Below, piece after piece: positions 18,559 to 27,415 of a stretch of 64,000 bases of DNA (positions within the stretch are counted from its first letter, which is position 1; each line of letters begins with the position of its first letter). The translations under genes were made by a program, and so were the position numbers. This stretch comes from JANQPX01 sp965204405 (GTDB taxonomy: Bacteria > Pseudomonadota > Alphaproteobacteria > Geminicoccales > Geminicoccaceae), in NCBI GenBank assembly GCA_965204405.1, contig CBDBEN010000002.1, positions 1 through 64,000 of the forward strand, written 5' to 3'. The notes below the pieces were generated by a model. The model worked only from the letters and a program-made list of their open reading frames with translations. It ran no database searches and had not been told where the DNA came from.

Positions 18559-19170
18559 ATGTACCTTCGACACACCAAACGGCAGAACCGAGACGGTTCA
18601 ACGGTTGAGTATTACGCCCTCGCCGAGAACGTGTGGAACCAGGCCAAGCAGCGGTCCGAGACCAAGGTCATCCATAGCTTCGGTCGTGCCGACAACCTGG
18701 ATCGCGATGTCCTGGAGCGGCTGGTGCAAAGCATTCGCCGGGTCTTGGTCAATGGCGGCGTTGATCGGGCCGCTGCCAGCGGCGAGCCGGTTCAGGTCGC
18801 CGATATCGTGATCGATCGCGTGTTTGATCTCGGCGTCGTGCATGTCGCCCAGGCGATGTGGCAAAAGCTCGGCATTGGCAGAGCGATCCAAAAGCATGTC
18901 CGCGAGAAGAAACTGAAAGCGCCGCATGAACCCGCGCTTTTTGCTATGGCGGCGCAGCGGCTGGATCGGCCGGGCTCCAAACTCGCCTGCCATGAACGCT
19001 GGCTGGATCGGGTGTGGCTGCCTGAGGCCAAGGATCTCGGGCTCTATCAGCTCTACCGCGCCATGGATATTTTGGCCGAACATGGCGATGCGATCGAAGA
19101 GGAGGTGTTCTGGAACAGCGCCGATCTGTTCAAGCTCGACGTTGACCTGGTTTTCTACGACGCCACCACG
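18559..19170 (+). pseudogene. IS1634-family transposase, N-terminal half
   Basis: The first 204 codons of a transposase. It opens MYLRHTKRQNRDGSTVEYY and includes VQVADIVIDRVFDLGVVHVA and the first catalytic aspartate in LVFYDATT. The frame then runs into unrelated DNA and stops at 19200. The missing part resumes in the same sense at 21776 with AWFETDDEDVASHEW, so DATT plus AWFE rebuilds the family's uninterrupted text. The element therefore was intact before the serine-recombinase DNA landed inside codon context ACC-ACC-GCT. Confidence 0.85.
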
Positions 19171-19196
19171 AGCGCGCGACATAGTGCATCCTTTTC

Positions 19197-21284
19197 TTAG
19201 AGACCTGGAAGCTGCAACGTCTTATCATCTTGAAACTTCGACATATTTCTTGGTCGTCGGGCGATAACTTCTCGGACACCTATCTGAACAGCCTCACTAT
19301 CGAGCGCTGTCACAGGTATTTGCCAGGGTGCTAAAGGCATGAGTTGAGTGCCCGGAAGCACGCCTTCCCGGACGAGCTGGTGAACCGAATCGACGGAGAT
19401 CTTGAGGCGCTGTGCTGCAGCTGCGATGCCGATTGTCTCCGGAGAGGCGGCGGGGTCGAAGGCGGCAATGCCCAACCGCTCGCGGAGCTCGCGTACGCGG
19501 GCCGTGGTCCATGTTTCGTCTTTTTGCGATTTGCAGCGCATCCTGTTCATGGTCACAGCAAGCTCGCGATCAGGCCATTGCCCGCCGAGCTTACGCATGA
19601 CCTCGACCGGGCTATGCTGGACAGTTGCAAATCCGTGGACGTTCTTGACCCGCGCGACCCTAAGCTCGGTATGTCGTCCGCCAACCCAATGAATGACGAC
19701 CTTTACCTCATTGGCGGCGTCATCGAGATCGATGATAACTTCCTGGATCAGGATATGCGTCAGCCTTTGCTTGATCCGGGCGTCGGTGGTCGGTGCGTTC
19801 CAAGCCGCTGGCAGGTCATGCGCCAGCTGCATTAACGCGGCACGATCGATCTCCGGGCGTGAAGCGGCTTCCATCTCCAAATCGGCGATCCGCTGCTCAA
19901 GCTTTGCAACGCGCTCCAATGCCGCATTCCACCGCGCCTCCAGCGTGCGGGCAACATGGCGTTTGGCAGGATCGACCAATTCGTAGCGGCGTGACGCCAA
20001 GGTGGCTTCGTATTGGGCTTCCTCGAGCTCGCGCTCCGCTGCCTGGCGGACTTCGGTAGTGGCCTTGGTCACTTGGTCAGCAGCGAGGATCGCTGCATCA
20101 ACGGCGTGATCTGACACCGCATCCAGGATCTTCTCAGCGACAGCTTGGTCAACACGAATCCCGCCAATGCCGATGCAGAGTTCATCAGCAATTTGAATGT
20201 CTTTCCCGCGGCATTGGTAGCGATGGCCGGGGGTAGGCTGCGTCCGATAGAAGACCTGCATCATTCGGCCACAACGTCCGCAACGCAACAAGCCGGTCAG
20301 CAGAGCCCGACCGCCGCGTGCCGCCTTGCGAGACCCCCGCTTTTGCATATGGGCATTTTCTTCGAGCAGCCGCTGGTTTGCTTCGAACTGCTCCCAGGTG
20401 ATGTAGCCTTGGTGATTGTCGCGCAGCAAGACGTCCCATTCCGACATAGATTTGCTATGACCGCTGGTCTTACGTGCCCGGCCATTCACAATCTTGGTCC
20501 GACAGCTTCGCCTGCCGAAAGCATAGGCGCCGGCATAGATCGGGCTCTTCAGCGCCTGTATTACCGTGTGATAGGCTGGCACTCGCCAATCGAGTTTGTA
20601 GCTGGCCAGATTGCGGCGCACCACGGGTAGCTGAACCTCTGATTGTCTCATCCAGAGAACGACCTGACGTGCGCTACCAAGTTCGCGGAATTTGCGAAAC
20701 AGAAGGTGGATCGCATCGGCGACACGTTCATCTGGATCCATCTCGATCTGTCCGGTCTCGCCCCAGCAATAGCCGGGCGGCAGGGTGAACCTCAACGCAC
20801 CACGTCGAGCCATAGAATCCCGGGCCGCGATGCCGCGTTGGCGAAAAAGGCTCAGCTCATATTCCGACATCGTTCCCTTCAGCCCGAGTAACAAGCGGTC
20901 ATTAATCAAGCGCGGATCATAAACACCGTCATGATCAATCACCAAGACACCGGCAAGAGCGCAGAGATCAATCAAGTGATGCCAGTCCCGACCATTGCGG
21001 GCCAGTCTCGACGCCTCGATGCAGTAGACCGCGCCAATCTTATTGGCGCAAACCGCCGCCATCAATTTTTGGAACCCTGGCCGTTCGACCATACCGGAAC
21101 CTGAGCGTCCCAGATCGTCATCGATCACCATGACCGAAGCGAACCCGGCTGCCTTGGCGGCATCAGCCAACGCATACTGCCGTCGTCGGCTCTCTTTGTT
21201 GTCGACCACTTGGCTCATGCTCGACTGGCGGATATAGACAGCAGCACCGCGGCTTTGATGATCAGGCGTGATTTTAGGCGTCAT
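19197..21284 (-). CDS. Large serine recombinase
   Basis: A 695-residue site-specific recombinase. The N-terminal resolvase domain begins AAVYIRQSSMSQV (candidate nucleophile serine in this motif, near residue 21), followed by GRSGSGMVERPGFQKLM and EASRLARNGRDW. The recombinase domain and a zinc ribbon (LRCGRCGRMM ... YQCRG) follow, then a coiled coil (about residues 405-475) and a C-terminal excisionase/MerR-like HTH (IGIAAAAQRLKISVDSVHQLV). This architecture is typical of serine transposases and integrases that move cargo-poor elements. The ATG at 21284 overlaps the end of the small upstream gene by 11 bp. It is intact and probably active. Confidence 0.92.
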   Translation of the reverse strand: MTPKITPDHQSRGAAVYIRQSSMSQVVDNKESRRRQYALADAAKAAGFASVMVIDDDLGRSGSGMVERPGFQKLMAAVCANKIGAVYCIEASRLARNGRDWHHLIDLCALAGVLVIDHDGVYDPRLINDRLLLGLKGTMSEYELSLFRQRGIAARDSMARRGALRFTLPPGYCWGETGQIEMDPDERVADAIHLLFRKFRELGSARQVVLWMRQSEVQLPVVRRNLASYKLDWRVPAYHTVIQALKSPIYAGAYAFGRRSCRTKIVNGRARKTSGHSKSMSEWDVLLRDNHQGYITWEQFEANQRLLEENAHMQKRGSRKAARGGRALLTGLLRCGRCGRMMQVFYRTQPTPGHRYQCRGKDIQIADELCIGIGGIRVDQAVAEKILDAVSDHAVDAAILAADQVTKATTEVRQAAERELEEAQYEATLASRRYELVDPAKRHVARTLEARWNAALERVAKLEQRIADLEMEAASRPEIDRAALMQLAHDLPAAWNAPTTDARIKQRLTHILIQEVIIDLDDAANEVKVVIHWVGGRHTELRVARVKNVHGFATVQHSPVEVMRKLGGQWPDRELAVTMNRMRCKSQKDETWTTARVRELRERLGIAAFDPAASPETIGIAAAAQRLKISVDSVHQLVREGVLPGTQLMPLAPWQIPVTALDSEAVQIGVREVIARRPRNMSKFQDDKTLQLPGL

Positions 21285-21447
21285 CGACGGTCTCCTTGTC
21301 GCCGCGTTGGATCTGTAGGTTCAGAGCAGCGAGCAGCAGATCGGCCAAGGTCTCGCGAAGTTCTTTCGATAACGGCGGCAACAGTGGCTCGGTCGTCTTG
21401 CGCTTCAGGTTCAAGGTGAGTTGTGATTGTGTGGACTGGCGTCTCAT
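21274..21447 (-). CDS. Small accessory protein of the serine-recombinase element
   Basis: A basic, leucine-rich protein of 57 residues (MRRQSTQSQLTLNLKRKTTE, then a helix ELRETLADLLLAALNLQ). It overlaps the recombinase start by 11 bp, implying coupling. An upstream in-frame ATG at 21495 would add 16 residues. Proteins of this kind sit between a DUF5372 gene and a recombinase in other genomes, as I recall; the role is unknown. The heptad-like leucines suggest a small helical partner protein, which is inference. Confidence 0.6.
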   Translation of the reverse strand: MRRQSTQSQLTLNLKRKTTEPLLPPLSKELRETLADLLLAALNLQIQRGDKETVDDA

Positions 21448-21750
21448 CGGCGGCCTCCTTCTTTGTGGGAAGGCCTGATGATGCGTGATCTCCACTTCTC
21501 TGCGACAGGAACGCCAGGATTGATGACAACTCGATCAGAGCATCGACCGTGACCAACGGCGGACCGATCGTCAATCTTGAGCAGGCTGCCGCGTCACACA
21601 TCCAGGCAGGCAGCTCGCGGGCAACGCCCGGTCGATCCTCGACTAGGAAAACCTCCATGCCATCATCTTGTCGTGTGCTCCGACAAGCGCGAAGACGCTG
21701 TCCTTTAAACGGATGCCATGGATATTCGATCCTGACAGAGTGAAAACTGT
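21281..21750 (-). CDS. DUF5372-like protein of the serine-recombinase element
   Basis: The conserved core reads VRIEYPWHPFKGQRL, then a short beta-rich domain (MEVFLVED, ELPAWMCDAA) and a helix VDALIELSSILAFL. This matches my memory of DUF5372 proteins found beside serine recombinases; the name is tentative. The frame is open upstream past the element's end into the IS1634 gene and no ATG, GTG or TTG precedes the core within the element. The start is therefore unknown, and the end given at 21750 is only a guide. After about residue 100 it overlaps the small gene in another frame, so the C-terminal tail may be unconstrained. Confidence 0.5.
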
Positions 21751-21775
21751 ATGTTGAATGTTGCTTGGCGGGACC

Positions 21776-22837
21776 GCTTGGTTCGAGACCGACGACGAAG
21801 ACGTCGCCAGCCACGAATGGCGAGGTCTCCAATTCGAACCGCTTAGAAAGCGCGGTCACAGCAAGGAAGGCCGGGACAACGATCCTCAAGTGATCATCGC
21901 CCTTGCCGTCACCCGAGAAGGCGTGCCGGTTCGGTCCTGGATCTTTTCCGGTAACACGTCGGACGTGACCACCGTGACCCGGATCAAGGATGACCTACGC
22001 GGCATGAGATTGGGCCGGACACTTTTTGTCGGTGACGCCGGCATGTACTCGGCCGCCAACCTCAAGGAACTCTCCAAGGGAGCCGGCCGCTACATCCTGG
22101 CAACGCCGATCCGGAAGATTAAAGAGATCAAGGACGAGGTCCTGTCCCATCCCGGCCGTTATGCCGATATCGCGCCGAACCTGCGCGCCAAGGAAGTCAT
22201 CATCGGTGATGGCGAGCGCCGTCGGCGCTACATTCTCTGCTTGAACGAGGACGAAGCCGATCGGCAAAAATGGCGACGGGCCGAGATCCTGAAAACGCTG
22301 AAGGCTGAGCTTCAGGCCATGAAGAAGGATCATCCCAAAGCTGCCTGCCGCTTGGTCGCATCCAAGCGCTATGGCCGTTATCTCAGCCTCGATGATAAAG
22401 GCCGCCCCTGTCTCGACAAGGACAAGATCAAACGTGCCGAGCATCTCGATGGCAAGTTCGTCTTGACCACCAATGACGATACGCTCTCCGTCGCCGACAT
22501 CGCGCTCGGCTACAAGGGAATGTGGATCATCGAGAGCTGCTTTAGGAAGATGAAAACCACCGGGCTCGAGGTCCGGCCGATGTTCCATTGGATGCCGCAA
22601 AGGATCACGGCACACGTCAAACTCTGCGTGCTCGCCCTCATGATCCAACGGGCGGCCGAGCTTCGCACCGAGATGACCTGGACCAAGATCCAGGCCGTCC
22701 TGGACACCCTCAAAGCGGTCTCCTACCGAACCGAAAAACAGGCAATTGTTCAGACCACGAATCCAACCAAATCAGCAGCCGCTATTCTGAAAAAGATCGA
22801 TATTACAAAGCCTAAGACGATCATCAGCGTCAGCTGA
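21776..22837 (+). pseudogene. IS1634-family transposase, C-terminal half
   Basis: The remaining 353 codons of the split transposase. It contains RGHSKEGRDNDPQVIIALAV, the second catalytic aspartate in TLFVGDAGMYS, and the glutamate region YKGMWIIESCFRKMK, so all three DDE residues exist across the two halves. The frame and direction match the N-terminal half at 18559. A possible start (ATG 21758, in the inserted DNA) could give a fused protein without the first aspartate, which would not be active. The stop is followed within 10 bases by the right inverted repeat. Confidence 0.88.
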
Positions 22838-22860
22838 GGCTCCAGAACCCCCAATTCCGC

Positions 22861-23310
22861 CTAGATACACGCCAAAAAGCGCGCGCCCATAACATGCTGA
22901 AAATAAACAGCGATTCCAACGCGTGTTCTACGGACCGCAAACCCGAGCCGGAGTACGCTCGGTCTAAGAGTGCTTGTCGTGCCCATGATACAGGCTGGAC
23001 TAGGCTCATTTCCACCTTTGCGAGACCGTACGCTTGAGTCTCAAAGTGGCACCGAGCTGCCTCAACCAAAAAACATATTGCCATCGGATCAACCATAGAT
23101 GTCATCCGATAGCACGAAGGCTTGGCCAAATTCGCCGCCTAGCGGCAAATTTTGACCCGTTCCCGTCTCAAGGTCTGGATGTTCGGGCAATCAGAAGGAG
23201 CAGTAAACTGCCTCTAGGCGACCGAGGCAATTGATCGGCAAGGTCGATATAGCATCCTGAGGCGAAGCCCGTGGAATGGAGGTGATTGCTCGAGCGTGCC
23301 GCGGGTTGCT
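22861..23310. other. Intergenic stretch with a diverged repeat
   Basis: No gene is supported here. The minus-strand frame at 22830-23129 overlaps the IS end and a dispersed repeat, and has no recognisable content. The stretch holds repeat copy A (23044-23159). Confidence 0.6.
23044..23159 (+). repeat. Dispersed repeat, copy A (left of the DUF3179 gene)
   Basis: Aligns along its whole length (about 65-70 percent by eye) with 25001-25116 in the same orientation. The last 36 bases, containing ccgcctagcggcaaatttt and gaccc, differ at only about three positions. That tail is itself nearly palindromic (ggtcaaatt ... aattttgacc), like the gggtcaaaatt repeats near IS21-family ends, so it may be an IS relic. 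Confidence 0.6.
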
Positions 23311-24696
23311 CTATCCGGGCCAGAGTGCCGTTTGTGGATGGAACTGCGACCAGGCAAACCAGAAAGCTTGATGGCTGCCGAGATCGGAACCGTCGGCATC
23401 GACGGCTCTTATGCCACCAGCTTCAAGTTGCAGACGAATATTCTCAAAAGCGATCTCGTCACCTTTTTTCAAGGCGACAACGGCCTTGCTTCGCTGAAAG
23501 GCTACTGGCTTGCCAGAAGCCGTGACGACGCCGATGATGTCCTCATGGACGGGCAGACGTGGATCGAGATCACCGATCGGAAAGATCGGGCCATTGGCAT
23601 CCCGGTTATTGCGAAAGTCAAAATCGCGACCAAGCGCCAGCGCTTCGACCAGCACAGTTGTCTCCGGATGCGCGTTCTTCCACGTACCCCAATCGGTCGT
23701 CACGACACTGGCTTGCTTCAGCTGCAACTTCTTCTCCGCAAGCGGTCCCGTCACCGCGTTGCCCAGAAACGTATCGAACACCGAATATGTCCCGACGTCG
23801 TACATCACTTTATTGGACCGAATGAGCAGCCCTGACGTGCGCAGGATGGGCCGATCAATGCCCTCAGGCAGTCGATCGGTGAAATAGGCCTGTGCGGCAC
23901 CGCACAAGGTGCAATAGGGAATGCCGAGATGTCTTCCGCCCAACGTATCGTTGACCATCTCGCGAACTTCCATGATCTGTCGCGGATAGGCGCGATACTC
24001 ACCGTTTACCTCGATGCCAAAAACGATATCCTCATCGTCAAGCCACGTAGCCTCTTCCGCACTGCTCACTTTGGGGTTATCGGCTGCGGGAATGCAATTG
24101 CACAATTCATCTGTCGTATCGTATTTGCGATCGTCGATTAGCACGCCTCCCCATGAGACGTGTCGCCAGTCGATATCGCCTTCAACAAAGATCCTGTCCC
24201 AGCCAGGGATAATACTCGTAAAAATAGCTCGCTTGGCCGTCAAGTAATCAGGAGGCGCTGGAATGTTCCATGCAATGAGGTGATCAGTGATGACGCCCCA
24301 GTGATTTTCACCTTGTGGCGCTATGCTCAGCAGCTTGGAGGCGGCATTGGCAAGTTCCGTATTCAATTGCCGATCAGGAGCAATGCGCATCAAATCGCTG
24401 ATAATCCAAGCAAGCCTCGGATCTTTTGACTCGGAGATTTCGTTCAGAGCTGTCGCCTGATCGCTCCCCCAGGTCGATCGTTCCATACTCTCGATGAAGG
24501 CCACCTGTACTGCAGACTGCAACGGATCGGGCAGCGGGCCTTCCGGAATGGCTGGAGGTTGGCCGAATTGCTCAATCACGTAGTCGGGAAGCGGTGTCGC
24601 TTCCTGGGCCCGCAGAGCATCCGACAAGAAGAGAGAGAGCGTTACCAACGACGCCATGAAGAAGATGCGGGATCGAGCCCTGATTGCCGATGCCAT
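23311..24696 (-). CDS. Secreted DUF3179 domain protein
   Basis: A 461-residue exported protein of unknown function. The N-terminal signal peptide is hydrophobic from about residue 12 to 30, ending near LRAQEA. A helical, proline-poor region follows, then from about residue 190 the DUF3179 domain. This has WLDDEDIVFGIEVNGEYRAYPRQIM, the cysteine pair YCTLCGAAQAY, and RTSGLLIRSNKVMYDVGTYSVFD. Members of this family are widespread envelope or secreted proteins without an established activity; the conserved CTLCGA motif suggests metal or redox chemistry, which is inference. The gene stands alone, bracketed by copies A and B of a dispersed repeat. Confidence 0.88.
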   Translation of the reverse strand: MASAIRARSRIFFMASLVTLSLFLSDALRAQEATPLPDYVIEQFGQPPAIPEGPLPDPLQSAVQVAFIESMERSTWGSDQATALNEISESKDPRLAWIISDLMRIAPDRQLNTELANAASKLLSIAPQGENHWGVITDHLIAWNIPAPPDYLTAKRAIFTSIIPGWDRIFVEGDIDWRHVSWGGVLIDDRKYDTTDELCNCIPAADNPKVSSAEEATWLDDEDIVFGIEVNGEYRAYPRQIMEVREMVNDTLGGRHLGIPYCTLCGAAQAYFTDRLPEGIDRPILRTSGLLIRSNKVMYDVGTYSVFDTFLGNAVTGPLAEKKLQLKQASVVTTDWGTWKNAHPETTVLVEALALGRDFDFRNNRDANGPIFPIGDLDPRLPVHEDIIGVVTASGKPVAFQRSKAVVALKKGDEIAFENIRLQLEAGGIRAVDADGSDLGSHQAFWFAWSQFHPQTALWPG

Positions 24697-25150
24697 GGAG
24701 GGGCCTTTCGCGTGCGTATTTCTATCTCAGACGCACAAGCCGCCAATGAGGTCGCCCGTGCACCCCGAGGTGCACAGTTCAGACAGACCTCGTCTGGAAC
24801 GAAAAACTATGCGCCCTGCCTTGGAAAGCATATGTCCTCAGCTTTTCGCATCGCCAATCACGATTCCATCAGCATTCGGTGAACTCTAGCGGAAGAAATT
24901 CTTGATGAGGGGGCGGAGTGACCAACGCCTTTCCCGTCTGAGCAGCTTTCTTCACATCACATGAGATCATCGAGAGCGCTGACTATTTTCCTTCTGACCA
25001 AAATTGGCAAAGAGCGGTATCAACCAAAAATTATCTTGCAGCAGAATCAACCATAAGTGCTGGTTGGTGGTGCAAGAGCATGGTCAAATTCTCCGCCTAG
25101 CGGCAAATTTTGACCCAAGGCAGAAGGAACAAGCTGAAGCCCGGCGACGA
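24697..25150. other. Intergenic stretch upstream of the DUF3179 gene
   Basis: This holds the presumed promoter region of the DUF3179 gene and repeat copy B (25001-25116). No further gene is supported. Confidence 0.55.
25001..25116 (+). repeat. Dispersed repeat, copy B (right of the DUF3179 gene)
   Basis: Direct partner of copy A at 23044-23159, with shared text including atcaaccata and a nearly identical 36-base tail. The similarity seems to resume weakly after the tail (cagaagga followed by aacaag or gcag). Together the copies bracket one gene. Confidence 0.6.
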
Positions 25151-25630
25151 CTAGCCTTTAGGCACGATCCCTCTCAGGACAAGCTCATCACCGTGAACTT
25201 CTCCCGTTGGCTCCAAGCCAAAGCGCTTATAAAACGCCAGCGCATTACCATCGCCACGTGCGACCGACAGGTAGAGCCGTTCTCGTCGCCATTGGCGCGC
25301 CTGTTTGAAAGCCAGATCGATCGCTTGGCTTCCATAGCCACGACCTTGATGTTCCCCATCGATCATGAGGCGCCAAAGATAGGCAACATTGGCCGGCGCA
25401 TAGTCATCGACCTCGGGGTGATTCTCATGAATGTCGATCACGGCAATGAGCCCGGCGGGATCACCGGCTACCCATAATCCACGTGTCCAACAATTCGGCA
25501 TGTAGCTGGCTTGAGCAATCGTGACAGAATTTGGCGCAACTAGATGCGTTTGATCATGCCTGACGGCGAGATCGAGAAGCTCATCCACGTTGCCATAGGT
25601 AATCTCGCGCGCTTCGACTTTGCATATCAT
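25151..25630 (-). CDS. GNAT-family N-acetyltransferase
   Basis: A 159-residue acetyltransferase that would transfer an acetyl group from acetyl-CoA to an unknown amine. The acetyl-CoA loop is in LWRLMIDGEHQGRGYGSQAI (motif A, about residues 85-105), and the final beta strand with ALAFYKRFGLEP is typical. N-terminal strand-rich region AGLIAVIDIHENHPEVDDY resembles spermidine/diamine acetyltransferases, but the substrate cannot be told. It is a single-gene unit; 220 bp without features lies upstream. Confidence 0.88.
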   Translation of the reverse strand: MICKVEAREITYGNVDELLDLAVRHDQTHLVAPNSVTIAQASYMPNCWTRGLWVAGDPAGLIAVIDIHENHPEVDDYAPANVAYLWRLMIDGEHQGRGYGSQAIDLAFKQARQWRRERLYLSVARGDGNALAFYKRFGLEPTGEVHGDELVLRGIVPKG

Positions 25631-25854
25631 GTCGCTTCAATCCGGATGGCGCCAAAATCATTCGGCCAGTATTTCAAAGAATATACCCGACATAAGCAAT
25701 CTCAAGATGACCAGGAGCCGTGCTGCAGCTTTTCTTGAGGCACCAAGCTGAAGAGACACTCCCGGAGGCTAATCGCTCGAAACCCGACCCTTGTCGGCAG
25801 GCCCCAGTGCGTAAAGCTGCCCCTAACGCGACGTTAGCACCGGACATGCTCTAG

Positions 25855-26334
25855 CTAGACTATTGGCCAACCGAAAACAGCCCAAAATGTCGAAGCTACT
25901 GCAATATGCAAGAAAATTCCCAACAACAGTATCGCCCTCGCGAAAGGAGGAGTGAATTGGTACTTTATTTTCTGCAATTCACTTGTTTGTTTTTCGAAAT
26001 CATTGATCTCGGATATACCCTTTAATCGAAGGTAAAGATCTGGCCTTGAAATTGACAACGATGTTGGAAAAAATATTTCTCTATCTTGTTTGTTATTTTT
26101 TCGATAGAATATTTCTGAAAAAAATAGTGAGCAGTATAAATTGCTAAATAAAAAAATGACTATCAATATCAGAGCTGGAAACATTGCGCATGATAATATT
26201 AAAAGGGCAGACTTGTTGTTGGCAGCAACGCTAATTAATGCAGCGTTGGCGGTCACCAAAAAGGAAATTGTTGAAATTAGCAAACGAAATAATGACCGAT
26301 AGGTCTCATAAAACTCAGCGCGCTCGTTTTTCAT
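25855..26334 (-). CDS. Hypothetical membrane protein
   Basis: A protein of about 159 residues starting at MKNERAEFYETYRSLF; upstream in-frame codons to 26487 look unconstrained. Two adjacent membrane segments (about residues 17-40 and 47-72), a cytoplasmic stretch of about 60 charged residues (RPDLYLRLKGISEINDFEK) and a third membrane segment near the C-terminus are predicted. This two-plus-one layout recalls small SLATT-type membrane proteins, some of which pair with nucleotide-signalling effectors in defence loci, but there is no partner here and the match is by shape only. The base composition is clearly more AT-rich than neighbours, suggesting transfer. Confidence 0.6.
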   Translation of the reverse strand: MKNERAEFYETYRSLFRLLISTISFLVTANAALISVAANNKSALLILSCAMFPALILIVIFLFSNLYCSLFFSEIFYRKNNKQDREIFFPTSLSISRPDLYLRLKGISEINDFEKQTSELQKIKYQFTPPFARAILLLGIFLHIAVASTFWAVFGWPIV

Positions 26335-26615
26335 GCGACGATCATAGTTAGAGATGTTTGCTGCGTTGAGAGGCGGATGCCAACTGGTTATAAGGCCGGG
26401 CAACATATATGAGACTGGCGCTGAGAATTGCGGAATCAAGACTTGCACCGATTGAAGGTGCGAACTTCTAACGGCGACTCTTGGCACCAGGCCGTCTCTA
26501 CGGCCGCCGGCGGCGCATTCACATTCTTGGATCCGAAAGCTGCCCTTGGAGCGGAATTTGCCGGCGAAAACGGACGATTGTCACGCCCTTCCGGCTGCTT
26601 TCCAGCATATTTTGG

Positions 26616-26653
26616 GCACGCGGTTGCAGCGCCGTCGCTCAACAAATTGACCC
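26616..26653 (+). repeat. Dispersed repeat C, copy 1
   Basis: A 38-base sequence starting gcacgcggttgcagcgccg and ending in caaattgaccc is found again at 45164-45201 with one difference. The minus-strand frame through both copies gives a related peptide (VNLL-DGAATAC-K), so the repeat may derive from a lost transposase gene. Confidence 0.65.
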
Positions 26654-26671
26654 TGAACGGAAGTAAGACAA

Positions 26672-26704
26672 GCGCTTGGCAAGTAGCCAAGCGCCCGTTT
26701 TTTC
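26672..26704 (+). terminator. Hairpin with T tract
   Basis: Nine-base perfect arms (gcgcttggc / gccaagcgc) around a five-base loop, followed by ccgttttttctt. It has the form of a plus-strand terminator, yet no plus-strand gene lies just upstream. It may have come with the lost repeat element. Confidence 0.55.
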
Positions 26705-26742
26705 TTATTCACACGCCGAATTCTGCCGTGCGTTCTCTAAGC

Positions 26743-27415
26743 TCACGACTCTGGCGTTTTGCTGTAGTCCATCTCGAGAGGTGACACGCCCCTGACCGGA
26801 CCAATAAGCTGCTCCATCTGACCGCGGAAGCGCTCCAGCATGGCCCTGTCCTGCATGAATTTGTGGAAATCGACTGGGTCCGTGTTGTGGTGCTGGACCG
26901 ATTTGAAGCCACCAGGTGCTTCAACATCCACACGCACCGGCCATTGCAACCACTGGCTCTGGAAATCCTTCGATAGCATCCAGCTCATATAGAGTTTCGC
27001 TGCCGCCTTGTTCTTTGCCTTTTTCGGAATGGCAGCAAACTGGACCCAGGACAGAAAGAAATCCTCCCGCGGCAGCAAGAACTTCGCTGGGCTCCCTTCA
27101 AAGGGAACGAGCCCCCAAAATGTCGTGAAGCTTGCCGGATACCAACCGGCATTGATCGCCACATAGGGCATTGCCGTGCCGCGCACCCAGACCGGTTCGT
27201 TAGCGATCAGTTTTTCCAGATAGGCCCACCCATATTTCCGCTTGAGATGCCAGAATTGATAGAGCACAGCGTCATCATCATGTGGGTAGGTGAGGATCAC
27301 CTTGCCTTTGAGATCCGGGTTCAGATAGTCCGTCGCATCGCGTGGCGCCTCGGCCTCATCAATCATCTCGGTGTTCACCAGATTGCTGAAAGAAAGGCCG
27401 TAAAGGCCGGTCCAC
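26743..27415 (-). pseudogene. ABC transporter substrate-binding protein, C-terminal fragment
   Basis: About 220 C-terminal residues of a spermidine/putrescine- or iron-type periplasmic binding protein. Motifs include DLKGKVILTYPHDDDAVLY, a domain-crossing FTTFWGLVPFEG segment, and AAKLYMSWMLSKDFQSQ. The frame stays open up to the left end of the IS5 element at 27416. Beyond that element the sequence is a transposase remnant rather than the missing N-terminal half, so the gene was cut and the rest lost. No permease or ATPase gene is nearby. The ORF's internal ATG at 27378 is not a real start. Confidence 0.8.

Larger units (their letters stand above)
19170..21774. mobile_element. Serine-recombinase mobile element inserted in the IS1634 transposase
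   Basis: About 2605 bp interrupt the transposase gene exactly between codons for DATT and AWFE. The dinucleotide AC is present at both junctions (19168-19169 and 21773-21774), as expected for a serine recombinase that crosses over at a two-base core. No terminal inverted repeats are apparent. On the minus strand the insert carries three overlapping genes: a DUF5372-like protein, a small basic protein and a large serine recombinase. The target gene can be rebuilt base for base, so the insertion is recent and simple. Confidence 0.75.
18467..22860 (+). mobile_element. IS1634-family insertion sequence, split by a serine-recombinase element
   Basis: Imperfect terminal inverted repeats were found: gcggaattgcgggtt at 18467-18481 and its partner aacccccaattccgc at 22846-22860 (one mismatch over 15 bases). 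Between them lie the two halves of one DDE transposase gene, separated by 2.6 kb of foreign DNA. Without that insert the element would be about 1.8 kb, the usual size. A short sequence, cctagatacacg, occurs both just inside the left end (18495) and immediately outside the right end (22860). Whether it reflects target duplication or chance is unclear, and the precise ends may be a few bases off. Confidence 0.7.

Noticed and set aside
18598..19182. 194-codon minus-strand frame in the IS1634 gene
   Set aside because: Shadow of the transposase.
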